DNA from: Anaerohalosphaeraceae bacterium
GTDB taxonomy: Bacteria > Planctomycetota > Phycisphaerae > Sedimentisphaerales > Anaerohalosphaeraceae
NCBI GenBank assembly: GCA_030671565.1
Contig: DAOVIC010000009.1
Coordinates: 1-18,589, forward strand
DNA: 18,589 nt
Reading direction: 5' to 3'
Shown here in pieces: positions 1 through 6,161 of this stretch. The position numbers and the translations under genes were made by a program. Position 1 is the first letter of the stretch; each line of letters begins with the position of its first letter. The notes below the pieces were generated by a model, which saw only the letters and a list, made by a program, of their open reading frames with translations, searched no databases and was not told where the DNA came from.

Positions 1-79
1 CGTTCATTTTACCGTACATAGGCTCCTTTTGCTTTAGTTGTACAAAAAAAAACGGTTTTAATCCGTTCATTTTACCGTA
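1..79. repeat. Two 16-bp direct repeats upstream of the OGT-like gene
   Basis: CGTTCATTTTACCGTA occurs at 1-16 and again, exactly, at 64-79. The copies are 63 bp apart and the sequence between and after them is not repeated. The second copy ends inside the candidate -10 box at 78-83, so the element could be an operator. It could equally be part of a longer array cut by the window edge. A short inverted element (ACGGT at 52-56, ACCGT at 74-78) overlaps the second copy. The repeat is seen directly; any function is inferred. Confidence 0.7.
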
Positions 80-83
80 TAAT
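56..83 (+). promoter_or_regulatory. Candidate promoter of the OGT-like gene
   Basis: A perfect TATAAT lies at 78-83. A poor -35 candidate, TTTTAA (56-61), sits 16 bp upstream. This would give a leader of about 40 nt before the ATG at 131. The -10 is convincing and the -35 is weak, so an activator or a UP-like A/T tract (43-52 is nearly all A) may help. The overlap with the direct repeat suggests regulation at this point. Confidence 0.4.
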
Positions 84-130
84 TGAAATATCTTCCTGCA
101 AATTTGTGCTAAGTTGAACGCGAAAAGGCT

Positions 131-1870
131 ATGCAAAGCAAAAAACCGCTAATAATCAACCTAAAAGATACTGCTGCAAACCGCAAAGCGGTAGAGGCAT
201 TCTACCAAGCCAAAAATGCTCTTGCAAAGGGAAATCCCGCTCTGGTTTCCGAACATCTTACAAAGCAGGTTATTGAGCAGATCATCAATTCCAGTCGCGG
301 CAATCCGGACAATATATCGCTGCTTACTGAAACCGGTGATATATTATCACGTGCCCGATCTTTTGAGTATGCAGAAAGGATTTACCGCGGCATACTTGAA
401 ATACAGCATGATATTACAGCCTACAGTATGCTGGTTTTCATCCTGAAGGAAACCGGCAGGCTTTCGGAGGCCGAAAGTTTACTAAAGAAGGCTCATGATC
501 TTTATCCGCAACGGGTTGACCTGACAATCAATCTTGCCAACATCCTACTGCAAAAGGGAAATCTGTCGGATTGCCACAAGTTGATCCAGCAGGCTCTTAA
601 TACGCATATAGAAGACCCTCGCGTCTATTCCAGCTGCCTTTTACTTATGCATTATTTGGGAAATACCGATCGCAAAAACATTTTTGAGGCCCATCGCAAA
701 TACGCTCGATCATACGCCTCCACGCCAGGCCGGCAGTGCCGACATCTAAATACCATCGAACCTGATCGCAAACTTAAGATCGGATATATTTCGCCGGATT
801 TTAGAAGGCACTCGGTAGCATCGTTTTTCATGCCGCTGTTGAATGCACATGACAGAGACAAATTTGACATATACGGCTATGCCAATGTAAGATCGCCTGA
901 CAAAATAACGCGGCAACTCAAACCAATGTTTAATTATTACAGGGATATTTACAACTCGCCGCCGAAGGAGGTCTCTGAACTAATAAAAAATGACGCTATT
1001 GACATATTGGTTGACTTGGCAGGTCACACAGGCGAAGACTCTATCTCTGTTCTATCGATCAAGCCCGCGCCTGTTCAGGTCACTTATCTGGGTTACCCGG
1101 ATACCACAGGTCTGACGCAGGTGGACTACAGACTTACGGATAAGTGTGCCGAGACCGACGATGCCCATGAATACTATTCCGAGAAACTCGTCTATCTCGA
1201 TAAAGGCTTTTTGTGTTACTCTCCGCCGGATACAGCTCCTGAGGTTGGAACATTGCCCGCAATAAAAAACGGATTTATAACTTTCGGCTCATTCAATATG
1301 AATAAAAAAATAAATCCGTTTACAATTAAGCTATGGGCTGATGTGATGAAGAACTGCGAAAATTCGAAATTAATACTGAAATTTCGCTCCGCCTCGGACC
1401 TCGATACCAAAGAACACTACCTTAAAGAGTTTCAAAAAGCCGGTTTACATAGAGACAGGATAGAAATATACGCCTGGGTTTCCGGGCAGCAGCATCTGGA
1501 TCTTTACAACAAGATCGATATCGCACTTGACACATACCCTTACCACGGAACCACAACCACGTGTGAGGCACTTCTGATGGGTGTCCCGGTAATTTCTCTT
1601 GTTGGCGAACACCATATGTCCAGGGTCTCACTAAGCATATTAACAAGGTTAGGACTGGAGTTTTTCACTGCCGCAACACCGGATGAATACGTTTCAAAAG
1701 CCGTTGCCCTTGCTGCAAAACCAGAAGCCCTCGCAAAAATTCGCGCCTCGATGCGTCCGCGAATGGAAGCCAGCGATCTGTGCAACGCAGAAACGTTCGC
1801 CAAAAACATCGAACAGGAGTACAGAAAAATGTGGCAAATATGGTGCAAAAATATCAGCGCCGTGACGTAA
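131..1870 (+). CDS. SPINDLY-family TPR / O-GlcNAc-transferase-like protein
   Basis: Predicted cytoplasmic UDP-sugar-dependent protein glycosyltransferase of the GT41 family (O-GlcNAc transferase/SPINDLY), 579 aa, with no signal peptide or membrane segment. Residues about 20-190 are helical TPR-like repeats, for example the stretch around AERIYRGILE and LSEAESLLKKAHDLYP, which would bind protein partners. The catalytic half begins near residue 215 (LKIGYISPDFRRHSV). H227 aligns with the active-site histidine of human OGT. GYPDTTG is at 321-327, and the NKKINP segment (391-396) carries the lysine equivalent to OGT K842. DTYPYHGTTTT (467-477) and GEHHMSRVS (492-500) match the nucleotide-sugar pocket. 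AAAAGG lies only 2 nt before the ATG, so the ribosome site is poor. It stands alone, converging on a nitroreductase. Whether the donor is UDP-GlcNAc or another sugar, and what is modified, cannot be read from the sequence. Confidence 0.88.
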   Translation: MQSKKPLIINLKDTAANRKAVEAFYQAKNALAKGNPALVSEHLTKQVIEQIINSSRGNPDNISLLTETGDILSRARSFEYAERIYRGILEIQHDITAYSMLVFILKETGRLSEAESLLKKAHDLYPQRVDLTINLANILLQKGNLSDCHKLIQQALNTHIEDPRVYSSCLLLMHYLGNTDRKNIFEAHRKYARSYASTPGRQCRHLNTIEPDRKLKIGYISPDFRRHSVASFFMPLLNAHDRDKFDIYGYANVRSPDKITRQLKPMFNYYRDIYNSPPKEVSELIKNDAIDILVDLAGHTGEDSISVLSIKPAPVQVTYLGYPDTTGLTQVDYRLTDKCAETDDAHEYYSEKLVYLDKGFLCYSPPDTAPEVGTLPAIKNGFITFGSFNMNKKINPFTIKLWADVMKNCENSKLILKFRSASDLDTKEHYLKEFQKAGLHRDRIEIYAWVSGQQHLDLYNKIDIALDTYPYHGTTTTCEALLMGVPVISLVGEHHMSRVSLSILTRLGLEFFTAATPDEYVSKAVALAAKPEALAKIRASMRPRMEASDLCNAETFAKNIEQEYRKMWQIWCKNISAVT

Positions 1871-1897
1871 ACTAAAAACCGAAAAACCACAGATAAC

Positions 1898-2440
1898 CTA
1901 ATAGCTGTTATAGCTCCTTATCTCGTCGAGGTCTTTCCTTTTCTTAGCACGTATCTCATCTTTGGCAGCATACCCAACAGTGATCAAAAGCTCAACTCGT
2001 TTATTCTTAGGAATACCAAGCCGTTTCGCGATCGTTTTCTCCTTAAACCATCCCAGCATGCAAGTCCCAAGCCCTTCCTCGACAGCCTGCAAACAAAAGT
2101 GTTCCGCCGCGATCCCAATATCAAAATACGTAAAAGGTTTCTTTTTTATGATACCCGCAAACCGCGCAAATGACTTTTGACGCTCTGCAACGATCAAAAC
2201 AAGAACCGGAGCCTCCATCGCAAAACGGTTAAAAGAAACAAGCTTGCCGAAAGTTTGCTCGGCAACGAAACTTTTTAGCTCAGGCTCGTCAACAATAATA
2301 AATTTCCACGGTTGACTATTGCAAGTCGAAGGTGCGATCCTGGCAGCTTCGAGGCATCTTTCGATCTTTTCTCTCTCGACGCGACTATCATTATACGCAC
2401 GAGTACTTTGTCGCTTAGCGGCAAGCTGCAAAAAATCCAT
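1898..2440 (-). CDS. Nitroreductase-family FMN oxidoreductase
   Basis: Short (180 aa) member of the nitroreductase superfamily: FMN-dependent, usually dimeric, soluble enzymes that reduce nitroaromatics, quinones or flavins with NAD(P)H. The N-terminal motif RQSTRAYND (residues 10-18) contributes the phosphate-binding arginines. APSTCNSQPWKF (about 37-48) is the classic substrate/FMN loop. The segment GIAAEHFCLQAVEEGLGTCML, followed by a Trp, and the late ITVGYA motif are typical of the family's small members. The C-terminus is basic. GGAG lies 8 nt before the ATG on the minus strand, supporting this start. It is convergent with the OGT-like gene, with 27 bp between stops. The physiological substrate is unknown, and the fold does not predict it. 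Confidence 0.9.
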   Translation of the reverse strand: MDFLQLAAKRQSTRAYNDSRVEREKIERCLEAARIAPSTCNSQPWKFIIVDEPELKSFVAEQTFGKLVSFNRFAMEAPVLVLIVAERQKSFARFAGIIKKKPFTYFDIGIAAEHFCLQAVEEGLGTCMLGWFKEKTIAKRLGIPKNKRVELLITVGYAAKDEIRAKKRKDLDEIRSYNSY

Positions 2441-2571
2441 ACCAATATCTCCGCAGATAAAATAACGTTTGAAACCAATCTAACCGCTGGACTCTTCTTA
2501 ATCAAGGAAGTGTTAGAACTAATAACAGCAGTGTTGTTTTTTTGCAACACGTGGTTTTGGAGGCTATTTCA

Positions 2572-2614
2572 GTGCTGCGATTGCGGTTTGTAACCCACTG
2601 AGCACCTTTTTTTT
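2572..2614 (+). terminator. Weak T-tailed hairpin
   Basis: GTGCT (2572-2576) pairs with AGCAC (2601-2605). An inner GGTT/AACC stem lies inside the loop, and a run of eight T (2607-2614) follows. The outer stem is only 5 bp with large internal loops, so this may be chance. If real, it would stop plus-strand transcription entering from antisense to the nitroreductase gene. Confidence 0.25.
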
Positions 2615-2864
2615 CACCATCCGAAACAAAACAACGTCCGATATTGTTGATTGGCAGCAACATGCTGTCGGAGATTAACAAAATCTCGAGGTGCTATAAA
2701 GTATTTTTGTGTTCCGGTTAAGTCAGGTTTTTGCAAGACTTTACATGTCCATCGTTCGTTTTTTTGAAAATATTGATTTCATATGGCATGAGTATTGCTC
2801 AATTACTCACGACTGCTTCAATTATGAAGGGTCAGATGGAAAGCCAGCATTATTTGCGTTTTCG

Positions 2865-2904
2865 GAGATTTGGGCCGAACTTCTTTGGCCCTATGGGTGA
2901 TCTC
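2865..2904 (+). other. Nested hairpin abutting the terminator
   Basis: GAGAT (2865-2869) pairs with ATCTC (2900-2904), enclosing GGGCC/GGCCC (2872-2876/2887-2891) with a 10-nt loop. The outer stem ends exactly where the terminator stem starts (2905), so the two helices could stack coaxially. The arrangement resembles the last domain of a structured leader or small RNA that ends in an intrinsic terminator. It is not a riboswitch class I recognise. Confidence 0.4.
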
Positions 2905-2939
2905 GGAGCCAGCCCGGAAGAGGTGGCTCCATTTTTTTT
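2905..2939 (+). terminator. Rho-independent terminator in the thiDE leader
   Basis: GGAGCCA (2905-2911) and TGGCTCC (2924-2930) form a perfect 7-bp stem with a 12-nt loop. ATTTTTTTT (2931-2939) follows at once. It lies 92 bp upstream of the thiDE start and downstream of no plus-strand gene in this gap. It must therefore end a small RNA or an attenuated thiDE leader. Confidence 0.75.
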
Positions 2940-3031
2940 GCGCATTTGCGGCACATATCCTCTTATTTTTCATCTCACCTCGGACCATTTTTCCTGTTCA
3001 ATCGACCTGGCAAAGGATATACTCTCCCACT

Positions 3032-4093
3032 ATGGATCGCGGCCTTTACAGAATACTGGATGCAAATTTTAACCGCGCCCGAGAAGCATGCCGGGTAATG
3101 GAAGAATACTGCCGTTTCGTAATGGAAGCACCCGGCTTTAGCGCCCGTGCAAAGACGATCCGCCACCGCCTCTGCTCAGCTATCAAGGATTTTGATACAT
3201 TGGCCCTCCTCTCAAGTCGTGACAGCCAAACAGATGTCGGCAGAAATTTGCGTGTCGAAGGCCAGCTAAAGCGAGGCGATCTAAAGGACGTATTTATCGC
3301 CGCCTCAAAAAGAGCGTCGGAAGCTTTCCGTGCGCTCGCAGAGGCAGGACAGGTCCTAAGTCCAGACACAGCAATGGTTTTCGAAGAGTTACGTTTTGAA
3401 ATATACACCCTCGAAAAGGACGTGGTCATCGCCGCCCAAACAAAAAGCAGGTTTAAAAACGTCCAGCTCTACGTTCTAATAGGGGCAGACCGTCAATCGG
3501 ACAAGGAAGAGGTTTTAGCGTTAACCAGGGCCTGTTGCTCAGGAGGCGCCGATTGCCTCCAACTCCGAGCCAAAGGATTACAAGGCCGCCCCCTGTTGGA
3601 ACTTGCAGCCGGTTTTGTCCGTATCTGCCGCGACCATAATGTCCTCAGCATAATCAACGACCGTGTAGACATTGCCGTCCTAACCAACGCCGATGGTGTT
3701 CATCTCGGACAGACGGATATACCGATCAACGACGCAAGAAGACTTTCTCCAAAGCCCATGATATTCGGAGTCAGCACTCATTCGACTAATGAGTTAAAAG
3801 CCGCTATCGACGAAGATGCAGATTATATCGCACTCGGACCGGCCTTTGCCACCAGGACCAAGCCGCACCTGAACATCGCAGGATGTGATTACATTCGCAA
3901 GGCGCTCAAAATATTGGACGGTACTGATATTCCCCATGTCGCGATAGGGGGGATAGATGCGACAAATCTTGATCAGGTCTTAGCAGCAGGCGCCGCCTCA
4001 ATAGCGGTTTGTTCGGCGGCGTCACTTGCAAAGGACCCCCAAAAAGCCTGCACTCAGCTCAAAGCATCAATTTCCTCATTCGCCCGGAAATAG
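3032..4093 (+). CDS. thiE: Fused ThiD2 HMP-P kinase / ThiE thiamine-phosphate synthase
   Basis: Probable bifunctional enzyme for the last steps of thiamine phosphate synthesis, 353 aa, cytoplasmic. Residues about 1-130 match the ThiD2-type domain found alone or fused to ThiE (NRAREACRVMEEYCRF near the N-terminus). That family is reported as a monofunctional hydroxymethylpyrimidine phosphate kinase. Residues about 143-353 are a ThiE TIM barrel: LQLRAK (176-181), NDR (209-211), DGVHLGQ (221-227), GVSTHS (246-251), the phosphate-binding GPAFATRTKP (269-278) and AIGGI (304-308). ThiE joins HMP-PP to the thiazole phosphate. The frame stays open upstream to 2870, but homology starts with MDRGLYRILDANF, so the ATG at 3032 is preferred. 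AAAGGA lies 14 nt upstream, a longer gap than usual. No other thi genes are nearby. The leader holds a terminator but no recognisable TPP riboswitch. Confidence 0.88.
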   Translation: MDRGLYRILDANFNRAREACRVMEEYCRFVMEAPGFSARAKTIRHRLCSAIKDFDTLALLSSRDSQTDVGRNLRVEGQLKRGDLKDVFIAASKRASEAFRALAEAGQVLSPDTAMVFEELRFEIYTLEKDVVIAAQTKSRFKNVQLYVLIGADRQSDKEEVLALTRACCSGGADCLQLRAKGLQGRPLLELAAGFVRICRDHNVLSIINDRVDIAVLTNADGVHLGQTDIPINDARRLSPKPMIFGVSTHSTNELKAAIDEDADYIALGPAFATRTKPHLNIAGCDYIRKALKILDGTDIPHVAIGGIDATNLDQVLAAGAASIAVCSAASLAKDPQKACTQLKASISSFARK

Positions 4094-4185
4094 CATTTTA
4101 CTCGCGCACAACTCTGGGAAGGGGGGGCATTTGCCACGATTTTTTAGGCTTTGCCTACAAGTTATCCACGATGGTATCGTCAGTC

Positions 4186-4217
4186 GTGGAAAATGCTGTA
4201 GTGATACAGCTTTCCAC
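4186..4217. repeat. 13-bp imperfect hairpin
   Basis: GTGGAAA (4186-4192) pairs with TTTCCAC (4211-4217), and GCTGTA (4195-4200) pairs with TACAGC (4205-4210). This leaves a 2-nt bulge on one side and a GTGA tetraloop. No T-run follows on either strand, so it is not an ordinary terminator. An alternative pairing (CCACGA near 4166 with TCGTGG near 4184) would compete with its left arm. Confidence 0.6.
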
Positions 4218-4340
4218 TCAGTAAAATCGACAACAATACCGACTAGGCGGTATGATTCGCTTACTAAGGATGCCTCGTCTGATAATACACTGTCATAAAA
4301 AGACTTAGCCTTAATGACCACCGCAGACCAGAAGCGTTAA

Positions 4341-4501
4341 TTACCCCACATTGTTAAAGGTTAAATAAGGCCTATTAACCGTAACCGGTTATCGGGCCTT
4401 ACTCGCCGCGATGTTCTATGGTTTTCAACAAGTTGTCCACACTCGGAGGGTAGGTTATGCTCGAAAGTAGACGATGTTCTCCGTAAGGAAATGTGGGATA
4501 A
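4341..4501. repeat. Long-range inverted repeat enclosing two hairpins
   Basis: TTACCCCACATT (4341-4352) is complementary to AATGTGGGATAA (4490-4501) at 11 of 12 positions. The one mismatch would be A-C in a plus-strand RNA but a G-U wobble in a minus-strand RNA. Enclosed are AAGGCC/GGCCTT (4367-4372/4395-4400) with an inner AACCG/CGGTT stem, and CGGAG/CTCCG (4444-4448/4479-4483). The layout is that of a multibranched RNA of about 160 nt. It matches no RNA family I can name. Confidence 0.45.
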
Positions 4502-4608
4502 GAAAATGCAAATGTTTTTGTATATTCTTTGTTTATCAAAGGTTACAATCGACAAGACTGCCCTTGAAAGGTAGATTTGGATGGAATTTTGTTTAAAGGG
4601 AATATGTA

Positions 4609-5562
4609 ATGGCAAAAGGATTGATAGGTATTGGCGAATCGGTACATGCTTCGATACCGCGGTATGGCAAAGTAATGCGTCAGCTTCTTGAGCGTGGACA
4701 GGGTGCTTATGACGAACCGAGCGATGAATTAAATGTTATCAAGGATCTGATTCAGTCACAGGCTGATGAAGGCGCTGCCTACATCGCCGTCAATGTTGAT
4801 GCATTCGGTGAAGACGACCCGCGCATATCGGTTGACCTGATGGTTGAATATGTCCGCCTGGTACGCAAGTGGGGCAAAGGCGTACCGGTTTGCATAGACA
4901 GCAGCGATGACGATGTACTGATCGCAGGCCTAAAGCAATGGTATGATACAGACGAAAAAGTTGCCCCGCCGCTTATAAATTCTATAAAGGTTTATTCCGC
5001 TGACAGAATGATGCCCTTAAAGAAAGAGTATGATTTTTCCTTTATCGGCCTTCTTATGAGCGAAACCGCACCAACCGGCCCAGGCGGGTCTCATTCGGTA
5101 GATGAACTCTATGCACTCGCAAGCGAGCTTTTTGACAAAGCCGTCGGCCAATACGGTTTTAAACCACAGGAAATTTATTATGATTCCACGGTATTTCCAC
5201 TGGCAATAGATATGCCCATGCAGCCTGACGTACCTGGATATACCTACCGGGCTTTCGAGACCATCAAGAAGATCAAGAACGATCCCAGGATGAAAGACGT
5301 ACATTTTTCGATGGGAGTCAGCAACTCCTGCAGGGATCTTCCGGGACGCAAAGTAGGTATCGCAAGGGCATACGTAGAAGTTGCAATGGAATACGGCCTC
5401 GATGCCGGCATAGTCAATGTCGCTCATCATTTTGGCGAAAAACCAGCCGACCCGGAACTCGTCAACCTTGTAAGAGCTTATGCAAAAATGGACGGTTCTG
5501 CCGATCCCATGAACGATGCTATGATGCTGATGGGCCAGTTCTGCGCCGCCGCAAGGGGATGA
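4609..5562 (+). CDS. Pterin-binding methyltransferase, AcsE/MtrH-like
   Basis: Predicted soluble TIM-barrel methyltransferase (317 aa) of the pterin-binding superfamily that includes AcsE, MtrH and the folate domain of MetH. Such enzymes move a methyl group between tetrahydrofolate (or tetrahydromethanopterin) and a corrinoid protein. Visible equivalents of AcsE motifs: AVNVD (about 60-64), CIDSS (95-99), INSIK (123-127), YYDSTVFPLA (190-199), SMGVSNSCRDLPGRK (234-248) and the late MEYGLDAGIV (260-269). N239, in MGVSN, aligns with the AcsE asparagine that contacts pterin N5. AAAGGG lies 8 nt before the ATG. No corrinoid protein, CODH/ACS subunit or cobalamin riboswitch is visible nearby. It probably heads the operon that continues with smpB. 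Dihydropteroate synthase is less likely because the sequence follows the AcsE pattern. Confidence 0.78.
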   Translation: MAKGLIGIGESVHASIPRYGKVMRQLLERGQGAYDEPSDELNVIKDLIQSQADEGAAYIAVNVDAFGEDDPRISVDLMVEYVRLVRKWGKGVPVCIDSSDDDVLIAGLKQWYDTDEKVAPPLINSIKVYSADRMMPLKKEYDFSFIGLLMSETAPTGPGGSHSVDELYALASELFDKAVGQYGFKPQEIYYDSTVFPLAIDMPMQPDVPGYTYRAFETIKKIKNDPRMKDVHFSMGVSNSCRDLPGRKVGIARAYVEVAMEYGLDAGIVNVAHHFGEKPADPELVNLVRAYAKMDGSADPMNDAMMLMGQFCAAARG

Positions 5563-5651
5563 TCGAATTTATTAACCGCATAAAGCGACCAACACGGCCT
5601 TTCGGCCATTTGCCGGCTTGCAAAATACCGCAGGGCTGGTATTATGTTGTA

Positions 5652-6134
5652 ATGGCAAAGAAGAAGGATAAATCTGGTTATTCCTCCGTTCATATCAAGA
5701 ACAAAAAGGCCTATCACGACTACGAGTTTGTCGAAAAGGTCGAAGCTGGTATTATTTTGCTCGGAACGGAAGTTAAGTCGTTGCGGCTGGGACTATGCGA
5801 CCTCGATGGAGCGTATGCACGCATAAAGGGCTCAGAGATATGGCTCGTAGGCTGCAAGATCGCCCAGTATCCGCAGGCAAACAGGGCCAACCATGACCCG
5901 GTCAGGGAAAGAAAGCTCCTCCTTCATTCAACGCAGATACAGAAATTAAGGATCAAGCTTGACCAGCGAGGTTTTACACTCGTACCCGTTCGGGTCTATT
6001 TTAACGAAAGGGGACTGGCAAAGGTCGAACTGGCACTGGCAAAGGGTAAAAGGCAGTACGACAAGAGACAAAAACTGCAGCAGGATCAGCAGAAACGGGA
6101 TATTGCCCGAAGTATGAAAAAATATAACAGGTAG
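5652..6134 (+). CDS. smpB: SsrA-binding protein SmpB
   Basis: SmpB (160 aa) binds the tRNA-like part of tmRNA and brings it to stalled ribosomes for trans-translation. The sequence shows the SmpB core: NKKAYHDYEFVEKVEAGI, then GTEVKSLRLGLCDLDGAYARI, RERKLLLH, GFTLVPVRVYFNERGLAKVELALAKGK, and the basic tail QYDKR...IARSMKKYNR that enters the mRNA channel. The frame is open back to an ATG at 5559 that overlaps the upstream stop, but the extra 31 residues do not belong to the family. MAKKKDKSGY at 5652 gives the usual length. The best purine stretch before 5652 (AGGG) is about 16 nt away, so the ribosome site is weak. No tmRNA gene (ssrA) is recognisable in this window. Confidence 0.93.
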   Translation: MAKKKDKSGYSSVHIKNKKAYHDYEFVEKVEAGIILLGTEVKSLRLGLCDLDGAYARIKGSEIWLVGCKIAQYPQANRANHDPVRERKLLLHSTQIQKLRIKLDQRGFTLVPVRVYFNERGLAKVELALAKGKRQYDKRQKLQQDQQKRDIARSMKKYNR

Positions 6135-6161
6135 ATCTAAACATTATTGTGAGGTGACATT

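Larger units (their letters stand above)
2441..3031. other. 591-bp noncoding region between nitroreductase and thiDE
   Basis: This gap carries the nitroreductase promoter region on the minus strand and the thiDE leader on the plus strand. Seen in it: a hairpin GTGTTG/CAACAC (2531-2536/2545-2550), a 7-bp stem with a 3-nt loop at 2653-2669 (one G-U pair), GAGATT/AATCTC at 2671-2687, a nested double hairpin at 2865-2904, and a strong T-tailed terminator at 2905-2939. I searched by eye for the conserved core of the TPP riboswitch (CTGAGA and the ACCTGA-type stretch) and did not find it. The few open frames here have no convincing protein features. Confidence 0.6.
4094..4608. other. 515-bp noncoding region rich in inverted repeats
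   Basis: No convincing coding frame. Several inverted repeats are visible: TAGGC/GCCTA (4145-4157), a strong hairpin at 4186-4217, ATACCG/CGGTAT (4236-4253), and a nested set within 4341-4501. Two near-consensus DnaA boxes occur, TTATCCACG at 4162-4170 and TTGTCCACA at 4433-4441. The end (about 4500-4590) is A/T-rich and probably holds the promoter of the next gene, with TACAAT at 4544-4549 as a possible -10 but no good -35. No tRNA, tmRNA, RNase P or SRP RNA core was recognised. Candidates are an unknown structured RNA, a DnaA-bound site, or several regulatory elements. Confidence 0.55.

Noticed and set aside
2905..2930. Loop containing CCGGAAG as a bacterial SRP RNA tip
   Set aside because: The GGAA resemblance is superficial. 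The flanking symmetric loops of SRP helix 8 are missing, and the stem with T-run is a plain terminator.
2870..3031. N-terminal extension of ThiDE to the ATG at 2870
   Set aside because: Would translate through the terminator; the extra 54 residues are not family sequence, and homology begins at 3032.
2709..3072. Short open frames in the thiDE leader
   Set aside because: They cross the hairpins and terminator, have no good ribosome sites, and show no protein-like pattern.
4094..4608. tmRNA, RNase P RNA, SRP RNA or cobalamin riboswitch in this gap
   Set aside because: Considered because smpB and a corrinoid-type enzyme follow. None of the conserved cores, including the tRNA-like ends or the B12 box, could be found by eye.
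4009..4615. Small frames in the 4094-4608 gap (both strands, 70-90 codons)
   Set aside because: No motif, membrane pattern or ribosome site, and they run across the inverted repeats.
5559..5651. SmpB start at 5559, overlapping the upstream stop as ATGA
   Set aside because: Looks like translational coupling, but the added 31 residues are outside the SmpB family and include a GGCC hairpin region (5596-5607).
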